The notes: a model not told the origin generated them from the letters alone. DNA of 9,996 nucleotides from Actinomycetota bacterium (GCA_029978425.1 JAPOJL010000023.1:1-9996); one strand, 5' to 3'. Positions 1-8,228 are shown, counted from the first letter of the stretch. Numbers and translations: made by a program.

Positions 1-33
1 CTGCAGCACGAGACTGATCACCTTAATGGAGTG

Positions 34-534
34 CTATTCATTGATGGATTGGGTGGTTCCCAGAATTGGTCGGCCAAGTGTTGTATCTCCATAAAAAGTT
101 TCTGCGAAGAGTTCGTGCACGAGGTCTGAAGGGTCATCATCACGCATGGAGATTTCTTCTAAAACTACCTTGCGTTCTGCATCAACATCTTCAGGACGGG
201 CGACTGAGGAGGTGATGAGATCAGAAATAACATCGATAGCAAGCGGTAAATCGTTATCGATCACACGTGCATAGAAGCAGGTGTATTCCTTCGAGGTAAA
301 CGCGTTCATTTCACCACCGACGGCTTCAATCGATGATGAGATATCAAGGGCGCTACGAGTCTTAGTACCTTTGAAAAGCAGATGCTCTAAGAAGTGAGAT
401 GCGCCAGCAACTTTGGTGGATTCATCACGTGAGCCAACATTGACCCAGATTCCGTAAGCGGCTGAGCGGACTCCAGGAATTTCTTCCGTGACAATACGAA
501 GACCGCTCGGAAGAACGGTATTACGTACAGTCAT
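34..534 (-). CDS. M16-family (pitrilysin-like) zinc peptidase, truncated after the catalytic half
   Basis: This encodes the N-terminal half of a zinc metallopeptidase of the M16B / processing-peptidase-like family, the gene that commonly follows pnp in actinobacteria (pepR in mycobacteria). Visible in the 166 residues are the inverted zinc motif HFLEH at 47-51 (ligands H47 and H51, catalytic E50), the following GTKTRSALDI stretch, the GGEMNAFTSKEYTCFYARV segment, and the third zinc ligand in VVLEEI (E127 is the likely one). Family members are usually about 410-440 residues, so the second half is missing. The frame ends at a TAG at 34..36, just after GTTQSINE, where the family normally continues. 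The other two frames also close within the next 20 bases. The ATG at 532-534 lies 10 nt after the pnp stop with no clear Shine-Dalgarno, suggesting coupled translation. Family assignment is firm. Whether the product is functional, or the left edge is an assembly artefact, is open. Confidence 0.85.
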   Translation of the reverse strand: MTVRNTVLPSGLRIVTEEIPGVRSAAYGIWVNVGSRDESTKVAGASHFLEHLLFKGTKTRSALDISSSIEAVGGEMNAFTSKEYTCFYARVIDNDLPLAIDVISDLITSSVARPEDVDAERKVVLEEISMRDDDPSDLVHELFAETFYGDTTLGRPILGTTQSINE

Positions 535-544
535 AAGTTAAGAG

Positions 545-2752
545 TTACTCGCTTGCTGAATCAGATGCGGCGCCATCTTCAAGGACTGGGATGAGTGAGA
601 GCTTGCCCTTTGGGTCAATCTCACCGATCTCAACATTTACCTTGTCGCCCACCTTCATAACATCTTCGAGATTCTCGATGCGCTTTCCTCCATGCATCTT
701 GCGAATCTGTGAGACGTGAAGGAGTCCATCTTTGCCAGGAAGAAGATTTACGAATGCTCCAAATGTTGCAAGCTTTACAACAGTTCCGTTGTAGCGCTCT
801 CCTACTTCTGGAAGTTTTGGATCTGCAATTCCAAGAATCTGTGCTTTAGCAGCATCAGCAGCGGTGCCGTTGGTGGCTCCGATAAAGATTGTGCCGTCAT
901 CTTCAATTGAGATTTCTGCGCCAGTCTCTTCTTGGATTTGGTTGATGACTTTGCCCTTAGGACCAATCACCGCTCCAATTTGATCGACTGGAATCTTGAT
1001 GGAGATGATGCGTGGAGCGAGCGGATTCATATCATCCGGACGATCGATTGCATCATTCATAACATTAAGAATCGCTAGGCGCGCTTCTTTCGCTTGGTGG
1101 AGCGCAGCAGCAAGAACGCTGGCTGGGATTCCATCGAGTTTTGTATCGAGCTGGAGCGCAGTCACGAAATCTTTTGTTCCGGCGACCTTGAAGTCCATAT
1201 CACCGAATGCATCTTCAGCACCGAGGATGTCAGTAAGAGCTACATATTCTGTCTTTCCATCAACATCGTCAGAGATGAGACCCATTGCGATACCCGCAAC
1301 CGGCGCCTTCAAAGGAACACCAGCATTGAGGAGCGAGAGCGTTGAAGCACACACTGAACCCATTGATGTTGAACCATTGGATCCAAGAGCTTCAGATACT
1401 TGGCGAATTGCATAAGGGAACTCTTCACGCGCTGGAAGAACTGGCAAGAGAGCGCGTTCTGCAAGTGCGCCATGGCCAATCTCGCGGCGCTTCGGAGAAC
1501 CTACGCGACCAGTCTCGCCTGTGGAGTATGGCGGGAAGTTGTAGTTATGCATATAACGCTTATGGTCTTCAGGATTCAACGTATCAAGTTGTTGTTCCAT
1601 CTTGAGCATATTGAGAGTGGTGATTCCCAAAATCTGAGTTTCGCCACGTTCGAAGATTGCAGAGCCGTGTACGCGTGGGACAACTTCAACTTCTGCGGTC
1701 AATGGACGGATATCGCGAAGTCCGCGACCATCGATACGAATCTTGTCGCGTAATACACGCTGGCGAACGAGCTTCTTAGTAAGAGAGCGGAATGCAGCAG
1801 GAATCTCTTTTTCGCGACCTTCAAATGAAGCAGCAAGTGATTCATTGACTGATGCGGAGATGCGATCGATTTCTGTTTCGCGTTCTTGCTTTCCAGAAAT
1901 TGTGAGCGCTTTTGCCAGATCAGCTTTAGCAGCTTTTTCTACCGCTTCGAAAGCATCAGCTTGGTAATCAAGGAAGACTGGGAATTCAGCGGTCGGCTTA
2001 GCCGCAACCTTTGCAAGCTCAAGTTGTGCTTCGCATAGCGTGCGAATAAATGGCTTTGCAGCATCAAGGCCCTGGCCAACAATCTCTTCTGTTGGAGCAG
2101 CAGCGCCACCAGCAATAAGTCCAATGGTTTTTACTGTGGCTTCAGCTTCGACCATCATGATCGCAACATCATCGCCAGCAATGCGACCAGCAACGACCAT
2201 ATCGAATACGGCGCGCTCCAGATCGCTGTGATTAGGGAATGCCACCCATTGTCCATCGATGAGTGCAACGCGCACGCCACCAATCGGACCTGAGAATGGA
2301 AGTCCTGCTAATTGTGTTGACATCGAAGCTGCATTGATAGCAACAACGTCATACATATGGTCTGGATTGAGTGCCATGACAGTCACAACAATCTGTACTT
2401 CGTTACGTAGACCCTTAATAAAGGATGGACGAAGTGGGCGATCGATAAGGCGACAGGTCAGAATCGCATCTTCTGATGGACGACCTTCGCGGCGGAAGAA
2501 TGATCCTGGAATCTTTCCTACGGCGTACATACGCTCTTCAACATCTACCGTTAATGGGAAGAAGTCGAATTGATCGCGTGGTGACTTTGAAGCGGTCGTT
2601 GCTGAGAGCAACATCGATTCATCATCAAGGTATACAACTGCAGTTCCTGCAGCTTGGCGCGCTAGGCGGCCGGTTTCAAAACGAATCTCTCGTTTTCCAA
2701 ATTTTCCGTTGTCAATTGTTGCAACGGCAGACTTAACGTCTTGACCCTCCAT
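545..2752 (-). CDS. pnp: Polyribonucleotide nucleotidyltransferase (PNPase)
   Basis: PNPase is a trimeric cytoplasmic 3'-5' exoribonuclease that degrades RNA by phosphorolysis, releasing nucleoside diphosphates, and can also add tails. The 735 residues match the usual length. Domains in order are: first RNase PH domain (about 12-150, with [10 protein letters not shown] at 85-94); helical linker (about 240-325); second, catalytic RNase PH domain (about 340-550, with [10 protein letters not shown] at 457-466 and the active-site segment [10 protein letters not shown] at 517-526, carrying D518 and D520); KH domain (about 583-640, GPKG at 597-600); and S1 domain (about 649-722). The sequence is of actinobacterial type. 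Homologues in Streptomyces are also named guanosine pentaphosphate synthetase I (GpsI), but that activity cannot be read from sequence. The ATG start is supported by AGGAG six nt upstream. It follows rpsO as in many bacteria, behind a structured 147-nt spacer. Confidence 0.98.
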   Translation of the reverse strand: MEGQDVKSAVATIDNGKFGKREIRFETGRLARQAAGTAVVYLDDESMLLSATTASKSPRDQFDFFPLTVDVEERMYAVGKIPGSFFRREGRPSEDAILTCRLIDRPLRPSFIKGLRNEVQIVVTVMALNPDHMYDVVAINAASMSTQLAGLPFSGPIGGVRVALIDGQWVAFPNHSDLERAVFDMVVAGRIAGDDVAIMMVEAEATVKTIGLIAGGAAAPTEEIVGQGLDAAKPFIRTLCEAQLELAKVAAKPTAEFPVFLDYQADAFEAVEKAAKADLAKALTISGKQERETEIDRISASVNESLAASFEGREKEIPAAFRSLTKKLVRQRVLRDKIRIDGRGLRDIRPLTAEVEVVPRVHGSAIFERGETQILGITTLNMLKMEQQLDTLNPEDHKRYMHNYNFPPYSTGETGRVGSPKRREIGHGALAERALLPVLPAREEFPYAIRQVSEALGSNGSTSMGSVCASTLSLLNAGVPLKAPVAGIAMGLISDDVDGKTEYVALTDILGAEDAFGDMDFKVAGTKDFVTALQLDTKLDGIPASVLAAALHQAKEARLAILNVMNDAIDRPDDMNPLAPRIISIKIPVDQIGAVIGPKGKVINQIQEETGAEISIEDDGTIFIGATNGTAADAAKAQILGIADPKLPEVGERYNGTVVKLATFGAFVNLLPGKDGLLHVSQIRKMHGGKRIENLEDVMKVGDKVNVEIGEIDPKGKLSLIPVLEDGAASDSASE

Positions 2753-2758
2753 GGGTCT

Positions 2759-2763
2759 CTCCT
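2759..2763 (-). promoter_or_regulatory. Ribosome binding site of pnp
   Basis: AGGAG on the minus strand sits 6 nt before the pnp ATG (2750-2752). It fixes this start rather than an internal one. It lies immediately downstream of a 31-nt stem-loop (2764..2794), with no unpaired gap between stem and Shine-Dalgarno. Folding, binding or cleavage of that stem could therefore affect ribosome access. Confidence 0.75.
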
Positions 2764-2794
2764 ATTCTCTATCACCAGCGCACTGGCAGAGAAT
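2764..2794 (-). promoter_or_regulatory. Stem-loop directly upstream of the pnp ribosome binding site
   Basis: Read on the minus strand, ATTCTCT (2788..2794) pairs perfectly with AGAGAAT (2764..2770). Inside, CCAG (2783..2786) pairs with CTGG (2775..2778) across a TGCG loop; a 1-nt and a 4-nt internal loop separate the two stems. There is no U-tract after it, so it is not a typical intrinsic terminator. In E. coli the pnp leader forms a hairpin that RNase III cuts, after which PNPase represses its own translation. By analogy this hairpin is a candidate processing or autoregulatory site, but only the pairing is seen here. Confidence 0.5.
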
Positions 2795-2899
2795 GGATCT
2801 TCGATCGAAGCCCACGGCGTTCTTGTATAGATCCGTAAGCCACCACCGAGGACCAATCGTCTGGTGCTGCGCTGGGTATTTATTTAATTGTTCAGCAAA

Positions 2900-3169
2900 C
2901 TAGCGGCGGATGCCGAGTTTGTCGATGATCGCGCGATAACGAGCGATATCTGTCTTTGCAAGGTATTGCAAAATTCTGCGACGGCGACCTACGAGGAGCA
3001 ATAGACCACGACGGTTGTGGTGATCATGTTGGTTGGTCTGTAGGTGCTCAGTTACTTGTTCAATTCTCTTAGAGAGAAGTGCAACCTGTGCTTCGGGGCT
3101 TCCTGTGTCTGATGCAGAGGCGCCAAACTTGGTGATGATTTCTTTCTTTTCGGCAGGTGTTAATGCCAT
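2900..3169 (-). CDS. rpsO: 30S ribosomal protein S15
   Basis: S15 is a primary binding protein of the 30S platform; it binds the three-way junction of 16S rRNA helices 20-22 and nucleates binding of S6, S18, S11 and S21. The 89-residue length is exactly typical. Recognisable landmarks are the N-terminal helix, [16 protein letters not shown] at 21-36, [20 protein letters not shown] at 48-67 (the rRNA-binding loop and basic helix), and the C-terminal [12 protein letters not shown]. The ATG is preceded by AAAGGAAG at 3177..3184 with 7 nt spacing. A TATAAG hexamer and a leader with inverted repeats lie upstream, so it may have its own promoter. S15 represses its own mRNA in several bacteria, using leader structures that differ between phyla. 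Confidence 0.98.
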   Translation of the reverse strand: MALTPAEKKEIITKFGASASDTGSPEAQVALLSKRIEQVTEHLQTNQHDHHNRRGLLLLVGRRRRILQYLAKTDIARYRAIIDKLGIRR

Positions 3170-3194
3170 GGTCTAACTTCCTTTACATCTTTCA

Positions 3195-3206
3195 CGAGGG
3201 CCCTCG
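3195..3206 (-). promoter_or_regulatory. 12-bp perfect palindrome in the rpsO leader
   Basis: CGAGGGCCCTCG is a perfect inverted repeat ending 10 nt before the rpsO Shine-Dalgarno (3177..3184). Its GAGGGC half (3200..3205) can pair instead with GCCCTC at 3238..3243, which encloses a smaller stem GCGAG/CTCGT. The leader can therefore adopt two competing folds close to the ribosome binding site. This is compatible with S15 autoregulation but is not proof of it. Confidence 0.4.
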
Positions 3207-3261
3207 GTCTTACGCACGAGCGCACGCTTTCTCGCTTGAGGGCTGAAATCTACCAGCGCGG

Positions 3262-3267
3262 CTTATA
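3262..3267 (-). promoter_or_regulatory. Possible -10 element for rpsO-pnp
   Basis: TATAAG on the minus strand matches five of six bases of the sigma-70 class -10 consensus and lies in an A/T-rich stretch after the ribF stop. The best -35 at 18 nt spacing, GTGATT, is weak (3 of 6). Transcription from here would give a leader of roughly 85 nt that contains the inverted repeats upstream of rpsO. Confidence 0.3.
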
Positions 3268-3287
3268 TATCTAAAATCGAGAGGAAA

Positions 3288-4205
3288 TCACGCGTGAGAA
3301 TGAGTCAATTTCCGAGCTTCATCGCAATCAATCTTCATCTGTACTAATAGATCATCGAGGCCACCGAATTTGATGGTGTCTCGTAATCTCCAGCCAAAAT
3401 CTACTGTTGCCTCTTGATCATATAAATCTAAATCATCACGATCGAGTGCATATGCTTCAACTTGTCGGCCACGAACGCCATCAAAAGTTGGATTCGTTCC
3501 GATTGATATTGCAGCAGGCCACTTGTGGTTTCCGACGCTTAACCAGCCAGCGTAAACACCATCTGATGGAATTGTGGCATCGGCTCCCAAACCAATATTT
3601 GCAGTCGGATAGCCAATAGTTCTACCGCGCTTCTCACCATGTATCACAGGTCCCACAAGTTGGTGTGGACGAGTCAGAAGTTGATTTGCGATTTCAATAT
3701 TCCCGGCGCGAATTGCTTCGCGAATTCGAGTTGACGAAACTGTGATGTCACCCTGGGTTTGAAGTGGCATCGCCTTAACTTTAAATGGAGAGTTCTCTGC
3801 TAAGAATTTCACATCTCCAGCAGCTTTGGCTCCGAAGGTGAAGTTCTCTCCAACAATTACGATTTGTGGTTCAAAGATTGGAACAAGAACTTGGTCGATA
3901 AATTCTTGAGGCGATAGCTTGGAGAATTCTTCGGTGAACTTTATGACCGCAACGGTAGATGCTCCGTGAGTTGCTAGTTGATGGACGCGATTCTTGATGG
4001 TCAATAACTTCGTTGGGGTGCGATCGGGAGCAAAAACTGCGGTGGGATGTGGATCGAAAGTTACAGCAATGACTGGAAGTCCGGCCTTTATTCCTTCATT
4101 AAGTATCGCTTGGTGGCCTTGATGGACGCCATCAAAAATCCCGATAGCAACGGCGGCGCAATGTATAGGCGCTCCATGCCATGTTATGTCAGGAATGAAT
4201 CTCAT
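3288..4205 (-). CDS. ribF: Bifunctional riboflavin kinase / FAD synthetase
   Basis: RibF phosphorylates riboflavin to FMN and adenylates FMN to FAD in the cytoplasm. Numbering from the ATG at 4203-4205 (305 residues), the N-terminal nucleotidyltransferase domain shows GIFDGVHQGH at 22-31 (the HIGH-like ATP site), GENFTFG near 120, and SSTRIREAI at 157-165. The C-terminal riboflavin kinase domain shows GRTIGYPTANI at 194-204, DGVYAGWL near 216, SIGTNPTFDG, and the VEAYALD segment with the probable catalytic Glu250. An in-frame GTG three codons upstream (4212-4214) is possible. I prefer the ATG because it puts GIFDG at the same distance from the start as in known actinobacterial RibF proteins, and because AAAGAA is too close to the GTG. 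It starts 15 nt after truB, in the usual truB-ribF-rpsO order. Confidence 0.96.
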   Translation of the reverse strand: MRFIPDITWHGAPIHCAAVAIGIFDGVHQGHQAILNEGIKAGLPVIAVTFDPHPTAVFAPDRTPTKLLTIKNRVHQLATHGASTVAVIKFTEEFSKLSPQEFIDQVLVPIFEPQIVIVGENFTFGAKAAGDVKFLAENSPFKVKAMPLQTQGDITVSSTRIREAIRAGNIEIANQLLTRPHQLVGPVIHGEKRGRTIGYPTANIGLGADATIPSDGVYAGWLSVGNHKWPAAISIGTNPTFDGVRGRQVEAYALDRDDLDLYDQEATVDFGWRLRDTIKFGGLDDLLVQMKIDCDEARKLTHSHA

Positions 4206-4220
4206 CGTGCGCACATTCTT

Positions 4221-5078
4221 TCATGAATTGAAAACTGTTAGAGGTTGGGCGCCATACTCTCGATTCTCGAGAATTGCTACCGCATCACCATTCGGTCCAA
4301 TCGCAACTCCTACTCCCGAAAACTCTGATTTTGTGAGAGATCGACCAAAAGAGAGTTCTTGCATTTCTTGTAGATCGATATGTCGGATTGGCATCACTGC
4401 AGCAATACTTTCTGTAAGCGGACGAACTTCAGGGTTATCAATAGCGCTGCAATCGGCGAGAGTAAATGGTGAGACCTCTGTTCGCCTTAAAGATATGAGA
4501 TGACCTCCAACCCCCAAGGATTCTCCTAGGTCGCGTGCAATCGAACGGATGTAAGTACCTGCGGAACACTCCACATCTATATCGACGTCGATGAAATCTT
4601 CATCTCTTATTCCAAGAATCGCTAGTGAATGAATAGTGACTTCGCGAGCCGGGATATCAACTTCTTTTCCTTGGCGCACTAAATCATATGCGCGCTCGCC
4701 ACCAATCTTGATTGCTGAAACTTTACTTGGGACTTGCATGATAGTTCCGACTTGTTTGGCAAGTAAATCTCGTATCTCACTTTCGGATACTTTTGAAGTG
4801 TCGCTTGTTGAGATGACTTGGCCTTCTTTGTCATCGGTCGTCGTACTTTGTCCTAGTCGAATTGTTGCAAGATAACGCTTTTTGCCATCGGTGATGTATT
4901 GGAGAAACTTCGTTGCGTTATTTATTCCAAGCACAAGCACTCCGGTTGCCATCGGATCAAGAGTTCCTGCATGCCCTACGCGCTTCGTACCGAGCTTCTT
5001 GCGAAGCTGGGCAACAACATCATGGCTTGTGATACCTGAGGGTTTATCAATAACAACAAACCCGTGATTTACCGTCAT
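4221..5078 (-). CDS. truB: tRNA pseudouridine(55) synthase
   Basis: TruB converts U55 in the T-loop of nearly all tRNAs to pseudouridine and also acts as a tRNA folding chaperone. In the 285 residues are DKPSGITSHDVV at 11-22, the catalytic motif GHAGTLDPMATGVL at 35-48 (nucleophile D41), RYLATIRLGQSTTTDDKEG at 68-86, VPSKVSAIKIGGERAYDLVR at 116-135, and CSAGTYIRSIARDLGE at 171-186. The C-terminal part (about 225-285) fits the short C-terminal domain seen in actinobacterial TruB rather than a full PUA domain. The ATG at 5076-5078 overlaps the rbfA stop as ATGA and no Shine-Dalgarno is visible, so translation is probably coupled to rbfA. Confidence 0.97.
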   Translation of the reverse strand: MTVNHGFVVIDKPSGITSHDVVAQLRKKLGTKRVGHAGTLDPMATGVLVLGINNATKFLQYITDGKKRYLATIRLGQSTTTDDKEGQVISTSDTSKVSESEIRDLLAKQVGTIMQVPSKVSAIKIGGERAYDLVRQGKEVDIPAREVTIHSLAILGIRDEDFIDVDIDVECSAGTYIRSIARDLGESLGVGGHLISLRRTEVSPFTLADCSAIDNPEVRPLTESIAAVMPIRHIDLQEMQELSFGRSLTKSEFSGVGVAIGPNGDAVAILENREYGAQPLTVFNS

Positions 5079-5509
5079 TCTGTTTCGCGGATACGAGGTG
5101 CTCGATAGGGATCTGAACCGCTAATGGGTTGGGCGGTATCACGGAGATGAGCAATCTCTTCATCATGCTTGCGAACCTGATCAAGGAGATCCTCAAAATT
5201 GCGTGCCGTTTCAGATAGCGCATCAGCAAAGAAAGCTAAAGATGGAGTGATACGTGTTCCAAGTTCGCGACCTACTTCAGTACGTAACAACCCTTTTGCA
5301 CTTTCGAGGGCTTTTGCAGAGTTTTCGCGAGCTTCGTCATCACCAAGAACTGTGTAGAAAATCGAAGCTTGTTGTAAATCACCAGTTACTCGCACATCAG
5401 TAATCGTCACAAAACCCAGGCGCGGGTCTTTGACTTTAGATTCGAGCGCAGAAGCAATGACGACCTTGATGCGATCGGCAACCTTTGCTGCGCGGTGCGA
5501 CTTTCCCAT
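5075..5509 (-). CDS. rbfA: 30S ribosome-binding factor A
   Basis: RbfA binds immature 30S subunits near the decoding region, helps mature the 5' end of 16S rRNA and matters for growth in the cold. The 144 residues show the single KH-like fold: HRAAKVADRIKVVIASALES in the first helix, KDPRLGFVTITDVRVTGDL at 27-45, FYTVLG, and SAKGLLRTEVGRELGTRITP at 70-89 with LAFFAD after it. The tail from about 115 is charged and variable, as is usual. The start lies 3 nt after the infB stop with only a weak purine stretch upstream. The gene ends in an ATGA overlap with truB. Confidence 0.96.
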   Translation of the reverse strand: MGKSHRAAKVADRIKVVIASALESKVKDPRLGFVTITDVRVTGDLQQASIFYTVLGDDEARENSAKALESAKGLLRTEVGRELGTRITPSLAFFADALSETARNFEDLLDQVRKHDEEIAHLRDTAQPISGSDPYRAPRIRETE

Positions 5510-5512
5510 GAT

Positions 5513-8224
5513 TTATGCCCGCTTCTTCTCTCGCATCTCAAATACTTCGAAGACATCTCCAATCCGGAGATCTTTGAAGGATCCAACACCGATACCGCAC
5601 TCAAAACCTTCGCGGACTTCAGTGGCATCATCTTTAAAGCGCTTCAGCGATTCAACGGTGAGGTTGTCACCTACGACAACTCCATCACGAAGAACGCGGA
5701 CCTTTGCATTGCGCTTAATGATTCCAGTGGAGACCATCGAACCTGCGATAGTTCCGAACTTGCTGGACTTGAAGATTTCACGAACTTCAGCAGTTCCGAT
5801 TGTGGCTTCTTCGAATTCAGGTTTGAGAAGTCCCTTGAGAGCTGCTTCGATCTCTTCAATTGCTTTATAGATCACCGAATAGAAGCGAACTTCAACGCCT
5901 TCTTCATCAGCAAAGATTGCTGTGTGCGCTTCAGGTTTGACGTTGAAGCCGACAATCACAGCTCCTGATGCAGAAGCTAAGGTGACATCGCTCTTGGTGA
6001 TAGCGCCGACGCCACGGTGAATAACGCGGAGATCTACTTCAGTTCCGACATCGAGTTGGATAAGAGCATCTTCGAGCGCTTCGACTGAACCGCTCACGTC
6101 ACCCTTCAAGATGAGATTAAGTGTGGTGACCTTAGATTTCTCGAGGAAGTCTTCCAAGGAAACTTTCTTACGCGCCTTTGCAAGAGCAGCATGGCGCTCT
6201 CCTGCTTGACGTTTCTCCGCGATTTGGCGCGCAGTACGGTCATCAGGAGCAACAATGAAACTATCACCAGCGCTTGGAACAGATGTGAAACCAAGTACTT
6301 GAACTGGACGTGATGGACCAGCGATTTCCACTGCATGCCCAAACTCATCCATCATCGCGCGCACGCGACCAAAAGCGCTTCCTGCGACAATGGCATCACC
6401 AACGCTGAGAGTTCCACGTTGGACAAGAACTGTTGCTACCGGTCCACGACCACGATCGAGGTGGGCTTCGATTGCAACGCCGCGCGCATCATCATCGTGA
6501 ATCGCACGAAGATCAATTGCAGCATCGGCAGTGAGAAGAATTGATTCGATAAGTTGATCGATACCGGTTCCCTTTGTGGCTGAGACATCAACAAAGAGCG
6601 TATCTCCACCATATTCTTCAGCGACCAAGTTGTACTCAGTAAGTTGCTGACGAATCTTGGCAGGGTTTGCTCCTTCTTTATCAACCTTATTGACCGCAAC
6701 AACGATGGGAACGCTGGCAGCCTGAGCATGGTTTAGCGCTTCAATAGTTTGTGGCATCACGCCATCATCGGCAGCAACAACGAGAACAGCGATATCAGTG
6801 ACTTTGGCACCACGGGCACGCATAGCGGTGAAGGCTTCGTGACCTGGGGTATCAATAAAGGTGATTGCACGGTTGATGCCATCATGATCATGGTGAATTT
6901 GATAGGCGCCAATGTGCTGAGTGATTCCGCCCGCTTCACCCTTAACAACTTCGGTCTGGCGAATTGCATCAAGTAAGCGAGTTTTACCGTGATCAACGTG
7001 GCCCATAACTGTGACAACTGGTGGGCGAATGCTTAATTCATCCGGATTAACTTCAGATAATTCCTGCTCGAGATTGATATCAAACTCTTCCAAGATTTCA
7101 CGGTCTTCATCTTCTGGAGAGACGACAGTGATTTTGTAACCAAATTCGCCACCAAGAACATGAAGTGTGTCTTCATCAACGGATTGTGTAGCAGTAACCA
7201 TTTCTCCTAGATGGAAGAGAACAGAGACCAGCGCTGCGGGATCTGCACCGATTTTTTCAGCGAAATCCGCGAGTGAGGCGCCGCGACGTAACTTAATTGG
7301 AGTATTTCCATCGCCGCGTGGGACAACAGCGCCACCAAGTGTGGGGGCTTGCATATTGTCGATCTCTTCGCGACGTGTTTTCTTACTCTTGTAATTCTTT
7401 TTCTTACCAGCATTCTTTCCAAATGCTCCCCCAGCGCCACCGGGACGTTGTCCTGGTCTACCGGGAGCAAATCCACCACCACCTGGTTTTCCACCAGCGC
7501 CACCGGGACGTTGTGGTCCACCTTGTGTGCGATACGGAGAAGATGATGGTGCGCCACCAAATCTTCCACCTTGTCCACCTTGGCCACCTTGTGGTCGTTG
7601 TGAACCATCGGGACGTTGTTGTGGTCGCGCTGCAAAACCTGGACGAACAGAACCAGGACGAGGTCCTGCCATATTTCCACCGCGCGGAGCGCCCGGACGC
7701 TGCGGTGCACCGCCTGCGCCTTGCGGTCTTGGTGGACGTGGACCACCGGAAGTTCCAAATGGATTATTTCCAGGACGCGCTTGTGGACGCGGTGGACGTG
7801 GCGCATTTGGAGTTCCAAATGGATTATTTCCAGGACGTTGTGGGATTGGAGAAGGAATATTTGATGGTCTAGCTGGAGGAGTTTGTGGAACTTGCGTGAC
7901 AGCAGGAGTTGTAGGTTTCGAAACGGGAGGAGTAACCGGAGTTTCAGGAATCGCAGGTGACTCAACGGCAGCTTCTGCGGGAGCTTTATCTACAGCAGCT
8001 TTTTTAGCAGCAGCTTTCTTGGCAGGAGCCTTCTTTGCAGGCTTCTCTTCAGCAGCAGGTTTTGCTACTGGTGGGAATTTTTCTAGGAACTTTCGAACGA
8101 CTGGTGGTTCGACTGTTGAAGATGCAGAGCGAACAAACTCGCCCATCTCTTGGAGTTTTGCAAGGACATCCTTGCTATCCATTCCAACATCTTTTGCTAA
8201 TTCGTAAACGCGGACCTTTGCCAC
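5513..8224 (-). CDS. infB: Translation initiation factor IF-2
   Basis: IF2 is the GTPase that brings initiator fMet-tRNA to the 30S subunit and promotes 50S joining. Its 903 residues match mycobacterial IF2 in length. Layout: a small N-terminal domain (2-50, [20 protein letters not shown]); a long disordered linker (about 52-285), first Lys/Ala/Pro-rich, then Pro/Gly/Arg/Gln-rich; a second N domain (about 305-370); the G domain with GHVDHGKT at 408-415, GGIT at 432-435, DTPGH at 458-462, NKVD at 512-515 and SAT at 548-550; then domain II, domain III and the C-terminal fMet-tRNA-binding barrel. All GTPase motifs are intact. The start is GTG (8222-8224), supported by AAGGAG four nt upstream and by the expected N-terminal sequence. 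The linker contains a near-duplicate 20-residue unit. Confidence 0.98.
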   Translation of the reverse strand: MAKVRVYELAKDVGMDSKDVLAKLQEMGEFVRSASSTVEPPVVRKFLEKFPPVAKPAAEEKPAKKAPAKKAAAKKAAVDKAPAEAAVESPAIPETPVTPPVSKPTTPAVTQVPQTPPARPSNIPSPIPQRPGNNPFGTPNAPRPPRPQARPGNNPFGTSGGPRPPRPQGAGGAPQRPGAPRGGNMAGPRPGSVRPGFAARPQQRPDGSQRPQGGQGGQGGRFGGAPSSSPYRTQGGPQRPGGAGGKPGGGGFAPGRPGQRPGGAGGAFGKNAGKKKNYKSKKTRREEIDNMQAPTLGGAVVPRGDGNTPIKLRRGASLADFAEKIGADPAALVSVLFHLGEMVTATQSVDEDTLHVLGGEFGYKITVVSPEDEDREILEEFDINLEQELSEVNPDELSIRPPVVTVMGHVDHGKTRLLDAIRQTEVVKGEAGGITQHIGAYQIHHDHDGINRAITFIDTPGHEAFTAMRARGAKVTDIAVLVVAADDGVMPQTIEALNHAQAASVPIVVAVNKVDKEGANPAKIRQQLTEYNLVAEEYGGDTLFVDVSATKGTGIDQLIESILLTADAAIDLRAIHDDDARGVAIEAHLDRGRGPVATVLVQRGTLSVGDAIVAGSAFGRVRAMMDEFGHAVEIAGPSRPVQVLGFTSVPSAGDSFIVAPDDRTARQIAEKRQAGERHAALAKARKKVSLEDFLEKSKVTTLNLILKGDVSGSVEALEDALIQLDVGTEVDLRVIHRGVGAITKSDVTLASASGAVIVGFNVKPEAHTAIFADEEGVEVRFYSVIYKAIEEIEAALKGLLKPEFEEATIGTAEVREIFKSSKFGTIAGSMVSTGIIKRNAKVRVLRDGVVVGDNLTVESLKRFKDDATEVREGFECGIGVGSFKDLRIGDVFEVFEMREKKRA
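7731..7850. repeat. Imperfect 60-bp tandem repeat in the infB linker
   Basis: Two adjacent 60-bp units (7731..7790 and 7791..7850) share an exact 10-bp block at their start and an exact 27-bp block (7751..7777 and 7811..7837). The bases between and after these blocks differ. In the protein this gives RPGNNPFGT at residues 130-138 and 150-158, each followed by a PRPPRPQ segment. The period is a multiple of three, so the reading frame is kept. It looks like a slippage or unequal-crossover duplication in low-complexity coding DNA. Confidence 0.8.
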
Positions 8225-8228
8225 TTTT

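Larger units (their letters stand above)
2753..2899 (-). other. Structured rpsO-pnp intergenic spacer
   Basis: This 147-nt spacer contains no credible gene. Besides the hairpin next to the pnp ribosome binding site it carries the perfect 12-bp palindrome CTTCGATCGAAG (2799..2810), the complementary pair GGATCT (2829..2834) and AGATCC (2795..2800), and CCAGCGCA (2868..2875), whose exact complement TGCGCTGG lies at 2775..2782 inside the pnp hairpin. The last pairing and the local hairpin exclude one another. No U-tract terminator follows rpsO, so readthrough from rpsO into pnp is expected. Confidence 0.6.

Noticed and set aside
1..6. CTGCAG at the left edge, considered as a cloning junction.
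   Set aside because: A six-base site can occur by chance and nothing else looks like vector. It is noted only as context for the broken peptidase gene.
996..1415. Plus-strand open frame (139 codons) opposite pnp.
   Set aside because: It is antisense to well-conserved PNPase catalytic sequence and is Ser/Arg-rich, as expected of a shadow frame.
3288..3297. 10-bp palindrome TCACGCGTGA over the ribF stop codon, considered as a terminator or operator.
   Set aside because: It is short and largely fixed by the codons for His-Ala-stop; there is no T-run after it and the fold would leave almost no loop.
4212..4214. GTG as the ribF start.
   Set aside because: The Shine-Dalgarno-like AAAGAA is almost adjacent to it, while the ATG three codons later has better spacing and matches the family N-terminus length.
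7207..7965. Long minus-strand open frame (252 codons) rich in His, Leu, Val and Arg.
   Set aside because: It lies inside infB in another frame. Its composition is what the Gly/Pro/Arg/Gln-rich IF2 linker gives when shifted, and it has no recognisable domain.
7527..8207. Plus-strand open frame (226 codons), Gly/Ala/Arg/Pro-rich.
   Set aside because: It is the antisense of the low-complexity IF2 linker; repeated GGN/CCN codons keep it open. There is no start context or conserved motif.
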